NCBI GenBank assembly: GCA_002007465.1
Contig: LNAC01000018.1
Coordinates: 2,136,920 to 2,200,919, forward strand
DNA from: Ailurus styani
Taxonomy: Eukaryota > Chordata > Mammalia > Carnivora > Ailuridae
Length of the DNA stretch: 64,000 bases
Direction: 5' to 3'
Position 1 is the first letter of the stretch; each line of letters begins with the position of its first letter. Below the pieces are notes generated by a model. That model made no database searches, had not been told where the DNA came from, and saw only the letters and a program-made list of their open reading frames with translations. The translations under genes were made by a program, and so were the position numbers. Shown here in pieces: positions 32,735 through 43,916 of the stretch.

Positions 32735-33344
32735 ATTAGGGCCAGACTGGGCCTTGTTGGGACCTATCAATGTCTATAGAAACCTACTGAACATGATGAT
32801 CCAGGAAGGGGGCTGTGCACAAGCTTGTGTGGGGTGTAGTGGGAAACGATCACAAAAGGGTCCCCACTCTTTGACTAATGTCTCCAGGCTCTCATATTTG
32901 GGGCCCAGGTGTTTCAATGGAGTATTCCATATTGCTTACCTTAGCAAATTTTTATTGCTATTTTGATGACTGTCATGTCAAATATAACCTTTGAAAATGT
33001 TGAAGATTTCATTGAGAGGGTGCCTGGGGAGCTGTGGCTGCTCATCTCCCTGACTGCATCCTCTCATGGCCCCTGCCCAGGGAGGGCCCATCCCAGGTTT
33101 GACGCCCCCCTTTTATCGCAGGGAGTGGCAGTTATCACTAATCGGCCCCACTGGTTCCAGCAGCCATCTACCTACTCTGTTGGTGAGTCTACCCCAGGTC
33201 ACTCTTAGTCAGGTTTTTCTATTTGTTCATACTGTCACCAATATTTTGGCATAGGTATCATATGTCTGTTTAATTTGCAAACCTACTAACCCACCTCTGC
33301 TCAGTCCTGCTGAGAGTTTCTGAATTAAAATTCAGTACACAGGA
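32735..33344. other. Unique DNA, nothing firm
   Basis: A stretch at 33122-33182 is framed by TTTTATCGCAG and GTGAGT, resembling splice sites, but its translation matches no family I know. Confidence 0.4.
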
Positions 33345-33527
33345 TTTCCATTTCTGAGCATGTTAGAGTAGCAGAGTTTGGACTTACTTTCCCACCACAA
33401 CAAACTAGGAAACTGATCAGAATATATTAAACAACTGCTTTCAGACATTGGTTAACAGGTTGCCTGGGAGTTTGATCCCTGAGAGAAGGGAAATAAATAA
33501 GCTGGGCCCAGTGATCTCTATGGATTT

Positions 33528-33730
33528 TTTAAAAAGATTTTTATTTATTTATTTGACACACAGAGAGAGGGAGAGAGAGACCACAAGTAGGCAGAGAGGC
33601 AGGTGGAGAGAGAAGGAAGCAGGCTCCCTGCTGAGCAAAGAACCTGATGCGGGGCGCGATCCCAGGACCCTGAGACCATGACCTGAGCCGAAGGCAGAGG
33701 CTTAACCCACTGAGCTACCCAGGGGCCCCC
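33528..33730 (-). mobile_element. SINEC, antisense, in L1
   Basis: Perfect duplication ATCTCTATGGATTT at 33514-33527 and 33731-33744. Confidence 0.97.
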
Positions 33731-34388
33731 ATCTCTATGGATTTGTGTCTAGAGGCACAGTCTGCACTGTGATACAGAGAAGAAATTTCAAGCAGAGCAC
33801 AGAGACCTCAGCAAGTTGAGGAGATGGAGCTCAATGTCCAGGGTTGCCAAAGTAGTTGGAAAGATAGCTAGAGCTCTAGAGAGAAGGATCTATGCAGAAG
33901 AAGAAACCCCACAAATTGCACAGGGGTCCCCTGGAATGCTTGCTGAATTATAAGCCCCACATGTGAAGACTGAAACGCCATGACTTCAGGCGATGAACAA
34001 TGGGATTTGTCAGTTGAACTGTTCCCAAAGTTCGTACAGGTGAGATGTTTAGGCTCTAACCAGACAGAGTGGAAATTTCCTATTGATCATCCGGGGCATT
34101 CAGCTCCAGACCTGCCCTAATAGAGGTTTAGACAAACCTTGAGGGGGGTAAGCTAATCCTTGGCAATTTAATCTCCTGACATAAAAATTCCAGTACTAGA
34201 AGACAACAAAAGAGTCGACGGCATAATATTCACAGAGAAATAAAAATTTAACTAATAATTGCTAAACGCACCAAGAAGCAGGATAATGTGACTCAAAATG
34301 AGGAGAAAAATCAGTCAGTTGAAGCTGAAACAGAAATGACAGAATTAGCAAACAAGGCCTTTAAAAAGGCTGTTATAAATATGTGCAA

Positions 34389-34508
34389 GAGGCGCCTGGC
34401 TGGCTCAGTCAGTAGCATGTATGTGTGACTCTTGATCTTGGGGTCATGAGTTCAAACCCCAGATTGGGTGTAGAGATTACTAAAAAAAATAAATAAACTT
34501 TAAAAAAT
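34389..34508 (+). mobile_element. Older tRNA-type carnivore SINE, sense, in L1
   Basis: GGCGCCTGGCTGGCTCAGTC head, GGGTCATGAGTTCAAACCCC (a B-box-like GTTCAAACC), then GGGTGTAGAGATTACT and an A-rich tail. The tRNA ancestry of the family is clearest here. Confidence 0.92.
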
Positions 34509-34882
34509 ACGCTCACTATGTTCAAGGCCCTAAAGAAAAATATGAATATAATGATGTAAAATAGAAGATACAAAAATCCTTGAAAAGAGAACTACATGGA
34601 ATTTTTTGAGGCAAAATACATGTGAGATGAAAAAGTCCATCTGGATGAGGTTAAGAGTAGATTAGAAGAAACTTAAAGCATCAGTAAACTTAAAGACATA
34701 GCAATAGAAACTATCTAAACTCAAGCACGAAAAATTCTTAAAAGGCTGAACAGTAAATAAAGAGCCACAGTGAGCTATGGGACAGGATAAACAATCTAAT
34801 ATATATGTTGGTAAAGTCCCAGAGGAGAGGGAAAAGGACAGAAGAATATTTAAAGTACTATTGGAAAAACTTTTCCATATTT

Positions 34883-35099
34883 TTTTAAAGATTTTTATTT
34901 ATTTATTTATCTGACAGAGAGAGAGATCACAAGCAAGCAGAGAGGCAGGCAGAGAGAGAGAGGCAGGCTGAGCAGAGAGCCCGATGTGGGGCTCGATCCC
35001 AGAACCCTGGGATCANCGGGGCTCGATTCCAGAACCCTGGGATCATGACCTGAGCCAAAGGCAGAGGCTTTAACCCACTGAGCCACCCAGGCGCCCCAG
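34883..35099 (-). mobile_element. SINEC, antisense, with an assembly scar
   Basis: Duplication AACTTTTCCATATTT at 34868-34882 and 35100-35114. Inside the head a 28-base segment is present twice (34988-35015 and 35018-35045), separated by the single N at 35016; one copy is probably an assembly artefact. Confidence 0.95.
35016..35016. other. Single-N assembly join
   Basis: One N between two nearly identical 28-base copies of SINE head sequence (one C/T difference), typical of an unresolved overlap joined with a minimal gap. Confidence 0.9.
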
Positions 35100-36137
35100 A
35101 ACTTTTCCATATTTGATGAAAAACGTAAACTCACAGGCCCAAGAACCTCAATAAATCCCAAGCAGGACAAAAATAAAGAAAACCAGACAAAGGCACATCA
35201 CAATCAAATTGTTGAAAACCAATAATGAAACTATTAAAAGCATCTAAGAAAAAAGGTACTCTATCAGAGAATGAAAGATAACAATACCACAGACTTTTTG
35301 TCACAAGCTGTGCAAATGAGAAAACAAGAAAGGCACCTTTGAGGTGCCGACAGGAGACAAAGACACTCTGTCAATATAGAATTCTATAGCCAAAGAAAAT
35401 ATTCTTTAAAAATGAAAACAAATGAAAGACTTTTCCAGGCAACAAAAGCTGATAGATTTCATTACTGGCAGAACCACACAACAAGAAAGATTAGAGGAAA
35501 TTCTCCAGGAATTAAAAAATGATACCAGCTGTAAATTTGGACCTACTGAAAGAAGCAAAGAGCATCAAAAATAGTATAAATATGTTAGTGAATTTTTCCC
35601 CCTCATTTTGTAAGTTCTTTAAAAGATAATTGAGTAAATGTATGATGACAATAATATAAAAGATAGGAGGCAGAAATGAATGAATAGTGTTGTAAGGGCC
35701 AAAAACTGCACACACAAGGATATAATTTTACATAAAGGGGAATGTCATGAGCTAAAGATATCTATTGTAAGCTATGGAAAAACCACTAAAAAATAAAGAA
35801 GTGTACCTAATTAGTCAATAGTGGAGAGTGGATGGAATGAAAAGGAAACCTAATTAACCCAAAGGAAGGCAGGGAAAGAAGGAGAAAGGAGCAAAGAACA
35901 GACGGAACAAGCAGGACACCAGAAACAAGAAGGAATATTAATGGTCTTAACACCCCAATTTAAAAATCGGATACTATTGGATAGAAAAAAAGGCAGATCC
36001 AACTCTACACTGTCTACAAGAAACCCACTTTAAACATAAAGGCAGAGATAGTTTGCAAGTAAAAGGATGGAATCAGATACACCATGAAAAGAATGGTAAG
36101 GAGATGTGTGTGACTGTATTATTATCAGAAAAAGTAG

Positions 36138-36638
36138 CTGAATGACTTTGGACATCGTTCATCCTTGACATGGGACTACTTAGTGCTGGGCCTTGCAGGT
36201 TTGATCTTTTCTTCTTCCAGACAGGAGGCGTCTGCCACAACCATGTTACGCCAGATCCTGGGTCAGGCCAAGAAGCATGTGAGTTTGATCCTCATCTTCT
36301 TATGTTATTGGACAAGCCTGTATGCCTTGTACCCGGCATTGTTCAATCCCGACGTCAGTTGGGATAGGAAGACTAACACAGACCCCTGGAACAATCTGGG
36401 TCCCAATGAGCAATACAGGTTCTACCCAGTGAATGTAGGTTACAGCAAACTGAAGAAAGAAGATCCAGACTTCTAAGTGAAATGTTTCACCATAACACTG
36501 CTTAGAACGAAGTCTTCCCGAAGCCATCCGTTTTCCACTTATCCAGGAAATATTTCCCTTTTAAATGCACGAAATCATGTTGGTATATTGTCTTGGGATT
36601 TACAGTGATTAATAAATATCTGAAACTTTAAAAAGAAA
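36138..36638 (+). pseudogene. NDUFA4: NDUFA4 processed pseudogene
   Basis: Intronless copy of the mRNA for NDUFA4, a small inner-membrane subunit associated with cytochrome c oxidase (formerly assigned to complex I). ATG at 36243, stop at 36474-36476, giving 77 codons against about 81 in the parent. The N-terminus ([12 protein letters not shown]) and C-terminus ([11 protein letters not shown] ... [14 protein letters not shown]) are well conserved. The transmembrane middle is scrambled by compensating indels that leave the ends in frame, so the membrane helix is no longer NDUFA4-like. The 3' UTR keeps AATAAA at 36611 and a short A-rich tail. An 11-bp duplication, AGAAAAAGTAG (36127-36137) and AGAAAAAGTGG (36639-36649), marks L1-driven insertion into an L1. 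The open frame extends upstream to 36165 by chance. Translation is unlikely but cannot be excluded. Confidence 0.93.
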
Positions 36639-36702
36639 AGAAAAAGTGGTATTGGGAAAAGAAATATGATCAGAGATAAAAATGAATATTTAATTATAAT
36701 AA

Positions 36703-36890
36703 AACACCTGGGTGGCTCACGGGGTTAAAGCCTCTGACTTCGGCTCAGGTCATGATCTCAGGGTCCTGGGATCGAGCCCCGCATGCTTGGCAGGGAGCCT
36801 GCTTTCTCCTCTCTCTGCCTGCCTCTCTGCCTACTTGTGATCTCTTTCTCTGTCAGATAAATAAATAAAATCTTTAAAAAAAAAAAAAAA
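36703..36890 (+). mobile_element. SINEC, sense, in L1
   Basis: Head ACACCTGGGTGGCTCACGGG, GTTAAAGCCTCTGACTTCGG body, AATAAATAAAATCTTT tail and a run of As. The flanking duplication is unclear. Confidence 0.95.
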
Positions 36891-37332
36891 GACAACCATC
36901 AAGAGACACAAAATCCTAAATGTGAATACTTTTTCTAAGATAATTTCTGAGTGTGTGAAGCAAAATTTGTAAAACTGTGAAGATGAATAGATGGATCCAC
37001 AATTATTGTTGGAGATTTCAACATGTTTCTCTCAATTACTGATAAAACAAAAATAAAAACAAATCAGTAAAGATAAGAAACACCTGAACAACACTTTGAG
37101 CCAATTTGACCTAACTGACATTTACTGAGCATCCACTTAATGACGGCATGCACAATTTTTTAAAGTGCTTGCGGAACATGTACCAAGATGCCATAAATAC
37201 AAATCTTAGTATATTTAAAGGACTGAAAACAAAGTCTCTTTAATTCCAACATATCAGAATTAAACCAAAACCAAGCAACAGAAAGATATCTAACCCCCCC
37301 AAATACAGAGAAATTAAACAATACACTTAACT

Positions 37333-37534
37333 TTTTAAAAGATTTATTTATTTATTTTTGAGAGAGAGAGAGCAAGCATTTTAGAGGGGGGAGGAGCAGA
37401 GGGAAAGAATCCCAAGCAGACTCCCTGCTGAGTGCAGAGCCCCACGCAGTCCTCAATCTCACAACCCTGAGATCATGACCTGAGTTAAAATCAAGAGTAG
37501 GACACTCAACTGACTGAGCCACCTAGATGCCCTA
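37333..37534 (-). mobile_element. SINEC, antisense, in L1 ORF2
   Basis: Flanks AACAATACACTT and AAGAACACACTT fit a diverged target duplication. Head end GAGCCACCTAGATGCCC. Confidence 0.93.
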
Positions 37535-37906
37535 AAGAACACACTTCTTGATTCAAAAGCCTTGATTCAAAAAGTAAATCACAAGAGATATTTACAAGGA
37601 CAGCTTAACAGGTGATTATGAAAACTGAACATAAAATTTGTGGGATACTGCTTGATGAAAAAATTTTGCCTTTAAATTTTTATTTTAGAAAGGTGTTTTA
37701 TCAATATTTTTAGTTTCTTTCTGGGAAAAAAAAACAACAAAACCCCAGCTAGGAAAAGAAGAGCAAATGAGATCCAAAGTAAATGGAAAAAAATAATAAG
37801 GAGCAGAAATAGAAAATGGATAAATAATCGAGAGCTTCAACAACACCAAAAGTAGGCTTCTGAAAAGACTAATACATTGAAAAACTTGTGGCAAGATTCA
37901 TCAGAG

Positions 37907-37910
<4 letters not shown>

Positions 37911-37945
<35 letters not shown>
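37911..37945. repeat. (GA)n microsatellite
   Basis: About 17 AG units inside the L1 body. Confidence 0.95.
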
Positions 37946-37947
<2 letters not shown>

Positions 37948-38149
37948 CAAATTACTAACGTAATGAACCGAAGAGAAGAGCGAACCACAGACTCTAGAGA
38001 CAGTAAATAACAGCATAGTAAGGGAGTGTGATGAACAACTTCATGCCAATGAAATCAACAAGTGGCATGAAATGACCAATTGCTTAAAGACACAACTCAA
38101 GAAGAAAAAACAAAAAACAAAAAACCACAATAGCCTGACATGTGTTATG

Positions 38150-38700
38150 AATGTGTCTCGAGCTTTGTGAGTGACGTCTCTCATCCTTAGAGCTATTTGT
38201 GTTACCTATGATGGCCTGCCTTGACTAATATGACTGGCATCATGTGAACGAACATGAGCAAATAAAATGCTTCGGCTACTTCCCCTTAAATTGACACCCA
38301 CATAGCGCAAAAAGCAGTAAATAGAGTTACGCTTACCGAGACACTAACTATGGAAGCATACTAATGAAAAATACTATTACCTCCTGACCAGGGAGAGCTG
38401 GGTACTAAGGTGCCAGTTGATCACACCATCATCAAGCCACTTTCCGTCGAGCAACCCATGTGCTTGGCTGCCTGTGTCTCTCCAAGAGACAATGGAATGT
38501 CAGAGATCAAAGGACACCTGCTCTTGATTTAGGGAAAGAAAAAGATTGATTCAGGGATTCAAATGGTCTACCCCATTACACCATTTAAGTTTGCTTTTGC
38601 CATTTAGCTTTTAAAAGAAATAATTGTTTGACTATATAATGTTTAATTAAGTCACTTGGGGGTTCCTTAGCTCTGCTTCTGCATATAGTTTTTGCTAAAA
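38150..38700. mobile_element. Unclassified ~0.55-kb insertion in L1 ORF2
   Basis: L1 ORF2 similarity stops after ACTCAAGAAGAAA (about 38110-38145) and resumes at about 38700 (AATGTTGAAATTAAAACTGA). The intervening sequence matches no repeat I recognise. It has an AATAAA at 38261 and begins and ends without an A-tail, which leans towards an LTR or DNA element rather than a retroposon. Boundaries are approximate. Confidence 0.45.
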
Positions 38701-40447
38701 TCTGAGTAATGTTGAAATTAAAACTGAAATCAGAAACTCAAGCACAACATATAATTCATTTAAAAAATTGGATTAATAATTTAAAAGCTTCCTCCTGGAA
38801 CAAAAGAAAACATTCCAGACCCAGATGGTTTCACTAGTGAATTCCAGCAAACATTTACGAAAGAGATAATATCAATTTTAAATGAACTCCCAGAAAAAGG
38901 AGAAGAAAACATGTCCCAACTCTTTATGAGGTCATCATATTCTGATACTAGAACTACATAAGGACATTATTTAAAAAAATGACTATACACCAGTATCTTT
39001 CATGAACATATATTCAAAAATCCTTACAAAATATAAAGAAAATGGAACTTAGAAAAATAGATTATTAATCCTTTAACAGATCCTAAATAAATCTTTACAA
39101 AGTAGAGCTAGTGATATCTTAAGAAATAATACACAAGGCAAAAGTAGAGTTTATCTCAGGAACGCAATCATTAACTATAATATTGTAACATTAAAAATCA
39201 ATCAATGTAATTTACCACTGTAACAGAATGAAGAATAAAAATTGCATAACCATCTCAATAAGTGCAGAGAAAGTATTTGAGAAAATTTAACAGTAATTTG
39301 TGATAAAAATTCTCGACAAACTAGGAGTAGAAAGGAACTTTCTATTTTGATGAAGAGCATCAGTTAATGATAAAAGTCAGTGTGCTTTCCTTATAATGTG
39401 AGAAATAAGACAAATGTCTGCTTTTACCACTTCTATTCAGCATTGTCCCAGAGATCCTAAGTAGTGCAGTAATTCAAGAGACAGAACAAAGATCACCTGA
39501 ATTGGAAAGGAAGAAGTAAAATCGTCTTCACCCGCAGACAACATGATTGTGTACATAGAAAATCCTAAGGAATCTTTTTAAGAAAGGCTACTAAAACTAC
39601 CGAGTGAGTTTGGCAAGGCGAGGGGCTGCAAGGCCAATATGCAAGAATCAACCATTTTTCTCTACCAACAACAACTGGAGACCCAATTTAACAAAATAAC
39701 ATTTATAGTATTGTCAAATAACTGGAACTACTTAAGGATAAATTTAACAAAATACATGCAAGACCTGTATTCTAAAAATTACAAATCATCACTGAGAGAA
39801 ATCCAAGAGGACCCAAATAAGCAGAGGACTATATTCTGTTCGTGGATTGGAATACTGTTAAAATATTAATCCACCCCATATTGGCCAAAAGATTGAAAGC
39901 AATCCCAATGAAATCCCAGCAGGCCCCCGCTTCTTTTTAAAACATTGACAAACTTATTCTAGAATGGATATGGAATGTACGTGAAATGTATGGAATGTAT
40001 GTGAAATATACAAAAGACTTAGGCTAGGTGAAACAATTTTGAAAAAAAAAATTGGAGGACTCTGATTACTGGATTCTGGTGCTTACTCTAAAGCCCAAGG
40101 GAGTTGTGATGCTGACACCAAAAGAGTCCCAGATCAGTGGAACAGAATAAAGGTGACAATAACTCAGATACACACTCCATTGATTTTTGACACATTCCAG
40201 TCAAGGGAAGACTTTTAACACATGGTGCCAGAGTAACTAGATGTCCGTTCGGGGTGGGGATGATAAATGATCCTTGATCCCTATTGAGAACCACATATAA
40301 AAATGAACTCAAAAGAGGTAAGGTAAAATAGTAAAACTTACAGAAAAAGAAATAGGAGACAATTTTGTGCAGCTTTGGGTCAAGCAAAGATTTATTAACT
40401 AGAAACTAAAAAGCACTAATCGTGAAAGATAAAAATGGATCACTTGG

Positions 40448-40772
40448 TCTGGTATTAGTCATTGAGGGCTTCCCCCACAAGCTGGGGGTGCTGAAGGAAC
40501 AGAAATGTATTTTCTCTGGGTTCTAGAGGCTGGAAGTCCAAGATCAGGGTGCCAGCAGGTTGGTCGCCTTTTCTTTGCGTACCCGCATCCCTGGTGTCTC
40601 TTTCTCTTTTTCTAAGGGACGAATTCTATCAGATTCTAGCCTCAACCTCCCCACCTCATTTAACCTCAAGTACCCTCTTAAAGGTCTTATCTTCAAATAA
40701 GGGGACGTGGGGCTTCGCTTGGGGCTGAGTGCTTCAACCGAATTTTAGGAGAAATAGAATTAGGTTCATAAC
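40448..40772 (-). mobile_element. MaLR (MLT1/MST-like) LTR, antisense, in L1
   Basis: GAACAGAAATGTATTTTCTC, TCTAGAGGCTGGAAGTCCAA, TCATTTAACCTCAAGTACCC and CTTATCTTCAAATAAGGGGA are the complement of a MaLR LTR in order. L1 sequence continues on both sides, so it inserted after the L1. Confidence 0.85.
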
Positions 40773-41845
40773 GGTCTTTATCCAAACTAAATATTTCTGC
40801 TCTTTGAAAAGCATCTTTAAGAAATAAAAAGACAAGACACCGTCTGAGAGAAAATATTCACTTTCCCTATTATATATCTGACAAAGGACTTACACCCTGA
40901 CTAAATGAAGAACTACCAGGATACAAGACTAACAGAAAACTCAACTAAAAATGCTCAGTGGATTGGGAGAGACATTTTACGAAAGACAGTGCGGGAGTGA
41001 CCGGTGAGCACGTGAAAGAATGCCTGACACCCTTTGTCATCAGGGATGGGGAAATTTAAGATCACCATGAGTTATAACCACACAGCCATTAGAGTGGTTA
41101 ATATAAAAAAACCTGACAGGTTTTTGGATGGATGTTCCACCTGAAGGATGTGGAACTTGGGGAATAGTAGGGATGGTGTAAAATGGTATAACCTCTTCAG
41201 AAAATTTGGGCGGTTTTTCAAAAGTTCAGCGTGCATTGAGCATATGACCCAACAATTCTACTTCTAGGCATTTCCCAAGACGTATGAAGACACAAGTCCA
41301 TGCAGGACTCACTCATAAATGTTTATTAGCAGCTTAATAAAATCCCCAAACTAAAAATAACCAAAATGTCCATAAACAAGTGAGTGGATAAATAAACTGT
41401 AGTTCATGCATATAATGGACTATTAATCAGCAATAAAAAGGAATGACAAACAACCACGTGGATGGATGTCAACGTATTTATGCTGTGTGAAAGAAGCCAG
41501 TTATAAAAGAACACATATTCAGAATTCCATTCATTTGAAATGCTAGAAACTCTAGAAACAACAAATCTTGGCTATAGTGACAAAAAGCTGACCAGTGGTT
41601 GCCTAGGGCTGGCTGTCGATCGCTCTGATGGACTGGGAAGGCACAAGCACACTTTTGGAGGGATGAGGAAGGGTCTTCCTTTTGATTTGGATATTGTTTC
41701 CCTGAATGTATACATTTACTAAACCTCCTCGCACTCTACACTTTAAATAGATTCATTTCACTGTATAGACAACAGACGCACATACAGTGTATGTTATTCA
41801 CATACATACAAATAATACCTCAATAAAGTTGATTAAAACGATTCT

Positions 41846-43180
41846 AAAAATCCAGGAAACTGAGCCTCTCTGCCCAGCAGCCCATTCTCTCAACAACGCT
41901 GACAATTTTGACCTCGTTCGTGGACTGCAGTTTCTGTGCTGGGGACAGATGTGAATTAGGCTGAATCTGAGACAGGAGCTTAGAGATGTTCATCAAGTGA
42001 GCAAGTAACAGAAATGGCATTTCTACTTTTTAACAAATGATGAATAATTTCCCCAAACCCTATAAAAGCCTCTGTCCAGAGTTAAGTTAGTCTCCACTTG
42101 GTACCTCATAAAACCTGGTTGAGTCCCATGACCCAGACTGAGGGGACACAATCTCTTCCCACATTTGGACAAGCGGACTGGTAACCTGCTTAAAGACATC
42201 TGTAGTCATTCCTGACTTGTTCGGCAACATGTCACAGACAACGTGTCACTCTCCACTCCTGGAATTCTGAATGACTTATTTCAGAAATGGCTTCAATTTC
42301 TATGCTTGTCATTTTAGACCATAACAGGTCCCATTAATGGTTAAGTGATGTCAGTTGGCTTTGTTTGGTGGTGGTTTAGTGGGGTTTTTTGCTGGGTTAA
42401 GCTGCCTGTCTGAGAGGGGCAGATTTATCTGATTTAGTTATCCCCAGATGTGCCTAAATATAAGACAGAGAAGAACAAATACTGAGTAGGAATGTTAGTG
42501 AGTTTGTTGTATTTCTCATAAATTCCTGTGGGTTTCTTTTGGCACCAGAAATTGATTTATTATTCCCAGTTCCTTTTAAATAAAAATCTGATGCAATAGT
42601 TAGAGCCCGTGTCAGGCTGGAAGCCTCCCGTTCTAATCAGTTGCTGCAACCCAGTGTAAATCAATTCAGCAAACTTCCCTAGAGCATCTGTTGTGTACTC
42701 CGACCCTTGGTGAGCCTGACGGAACATCCAAAAGAAGGTTCTGGCTTCAGGGAACCCCTAATAGAAGCGTGAATGGTGGCTGGACCTAGAGCTAAAAATA
42801 ACTAAATTTTAGTTAGAATTTCTCCACTTACCCAGTAGCCTTCATTCAAGAATGCTCCTTAACTTCTCTGATAAATGAATCTTATGAGCTACGGTGTCAT
42901 GATTTTCAAAATGGGAAATTTTATCCCTGTGTACTCGACCAGATTAAGGTGAAGTTCAAAGAGGTCATGGTGAGGATGCCAGTTTATAAACTTCACATGC
43001 AATAAAGTTGTAAAGTTCGTTTATTAGGATAGGATATGATAGGGGAGATAAGCCTAAGGCGACTCAGTGGAAAGAGTATGAAAGTCTATATGCTTCATTT
43101 GCATATGCCCTCATAGAACAGCAAAAATGGGTTAGGAGGAAATAGTTTTGATTGACTTGAAAATCATTAGAGTGAGATTT
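41846..43180. other. AT-rich unique DNA, no gene recognised
   Basis: No exon found. CCCTATAAAAGCCTCTGTCC (42058-42077) looks like a TATA element within possible LTR remains. GATA-type sites cluster at 42425-42446 (TTATCTG, TTATCCCC). A small MIR/L2-like piece lies near 42655-42760. Confidence 0.4.
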
Positions 43181-43192
43181 TAAAGGATAACA

Positions 43193-43392
43193 CGGGGGAC
43201 ACCCAGGTGGCTCAGTCAGTTAAGTGGCTGCCTTCGGCTCAGATTCATGATCCCAGAGTCCTGGGATAGAGTCCTGGATCGGGCTCCTTGCTCAGCGATG
43301 ATCCTGCTTCTCTCTCTGCCTCTGCCTGCCACTCTGCCAGCTTGTGCTCTCTAACTCTCTGTCAAATAAATAAATAAAATCTTTTAAAAAAA
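43193..43392 (+). mobile_element. SINEC, sense (first of three)
   Basis: Duplication TAAAGGATAACA at 43181-43192 and 43393-43404. Head GACACCCAGGTGGCTCAG. Confidence 0.96.
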
Positions 43393-43462
43393 TAAAGGAT
43401 AACAAGTTATAATTCCACTTTGGGCTATGATGGAGAAGTTTGTGTCAAATGAAAGTTTTCAT

Positions 43463-43671
43463 GGAGGGGCACTTGGGTTGCTCAGTCGGTTAAACATCTG
43501 CCTTCGGCTCAGGTCATGATCCTGGGGTCCTGGGACGGAGTCCTGCATCAGGCTCTCTGCTCAGTGTGGAGGCTGCTTATCCATTTGCTTGTCCACCCCC
43601 ACTCCCGTTTGTGCACTCTCTCTCCCTCTCTCTGATAAATAAATAAATTCTTAAAAAAAAAAAAAAGAAAA
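43463..43671 (+). mobile_element. SINEC, sense (second of three)
   Basis: Duplication GAAAGTTTTCAT at 43451-43462 and 43672-43683. Head GGGGCACTTGGGTTGCTCAG. Confidence 0.96.
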
Positions 43672-43721
43672 GAAAGTTTTCATTGAGATCTACTGAAAAA
43701 GCTAGATAAAATATTTATTTA

Positions 43722-43905
43722 AGGGACACCTGGGTGGCCTAGTCGGTTAAGTGGCTGCCTTTGGCTCAGGTCATGTTCCCAGGGCTCCTTTGGGCTCCTT
43801 GCTCAGTGGGGAACCTGCTTCTCCCTCTATCTCTGCCTGCCACCTTGCCTGCTTGTGCTTGCTCGTGCGCGCGCGCTCTCTCTCTCTCATAAACAAATAA
43901 TCTTA
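43722..43905 (+). mobile_element. SINEC, sense (third of three)
   Basis: Head GGGACACCTGGGTGGCCTAG; shortened middle, and a GCGCGCGC run before the CT section. Flanks AAAATATTTATTTAAG and AAAATTTTATTTAAA suggest its target site. Confidence 0.93.
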
Positions 43906-43916
43906 AAAATTTTATT

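Larger units (their letters stand above)
33345..41845 (+). mobile_element. Long old L1 element, sense, heavily nested
   Basis: L1 sequence in order: 5'/ORF1-side region (about 33345-35700), ORF2 start (GTCTACAAGAAACCCACTTT at 36014), endonuclease/RT stretches (CCAGACCCAGATGGTTTCAC near 38817; ATTCTAGAATGGATATGG near 39957), the 3' ORF2 part (AATTCTACTTCTAGGCATTT near 41255) and a 3' UTR ending CAATAAAGTTGATTAAAACG near 41840. Stops and shifts are frequent, so it is dead. Insertions within it: SINEs at 33528, 34389, 34883, 36703 and 37333; the NDUFA4 pseudogene; an unclassified insertion at 38150-38700; a MaLR LTR at 40448. It may be two overlapping old L1s rather than one. Confidence 0.8.

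Noticed and set aside
34389..34508. tRNA-like sequence with a B-box
   Set aside because: Part of a tRNA-derived SINE (tail, dispersed copies at 52727, 2068, 12700 and 26727), not a tRNA gene.
36165..36242. In-frame extension upstream of the NDUFA4 start
   Set aside because: Corresponds to 5' UTR of the retrocopied mRNA; open by chance.
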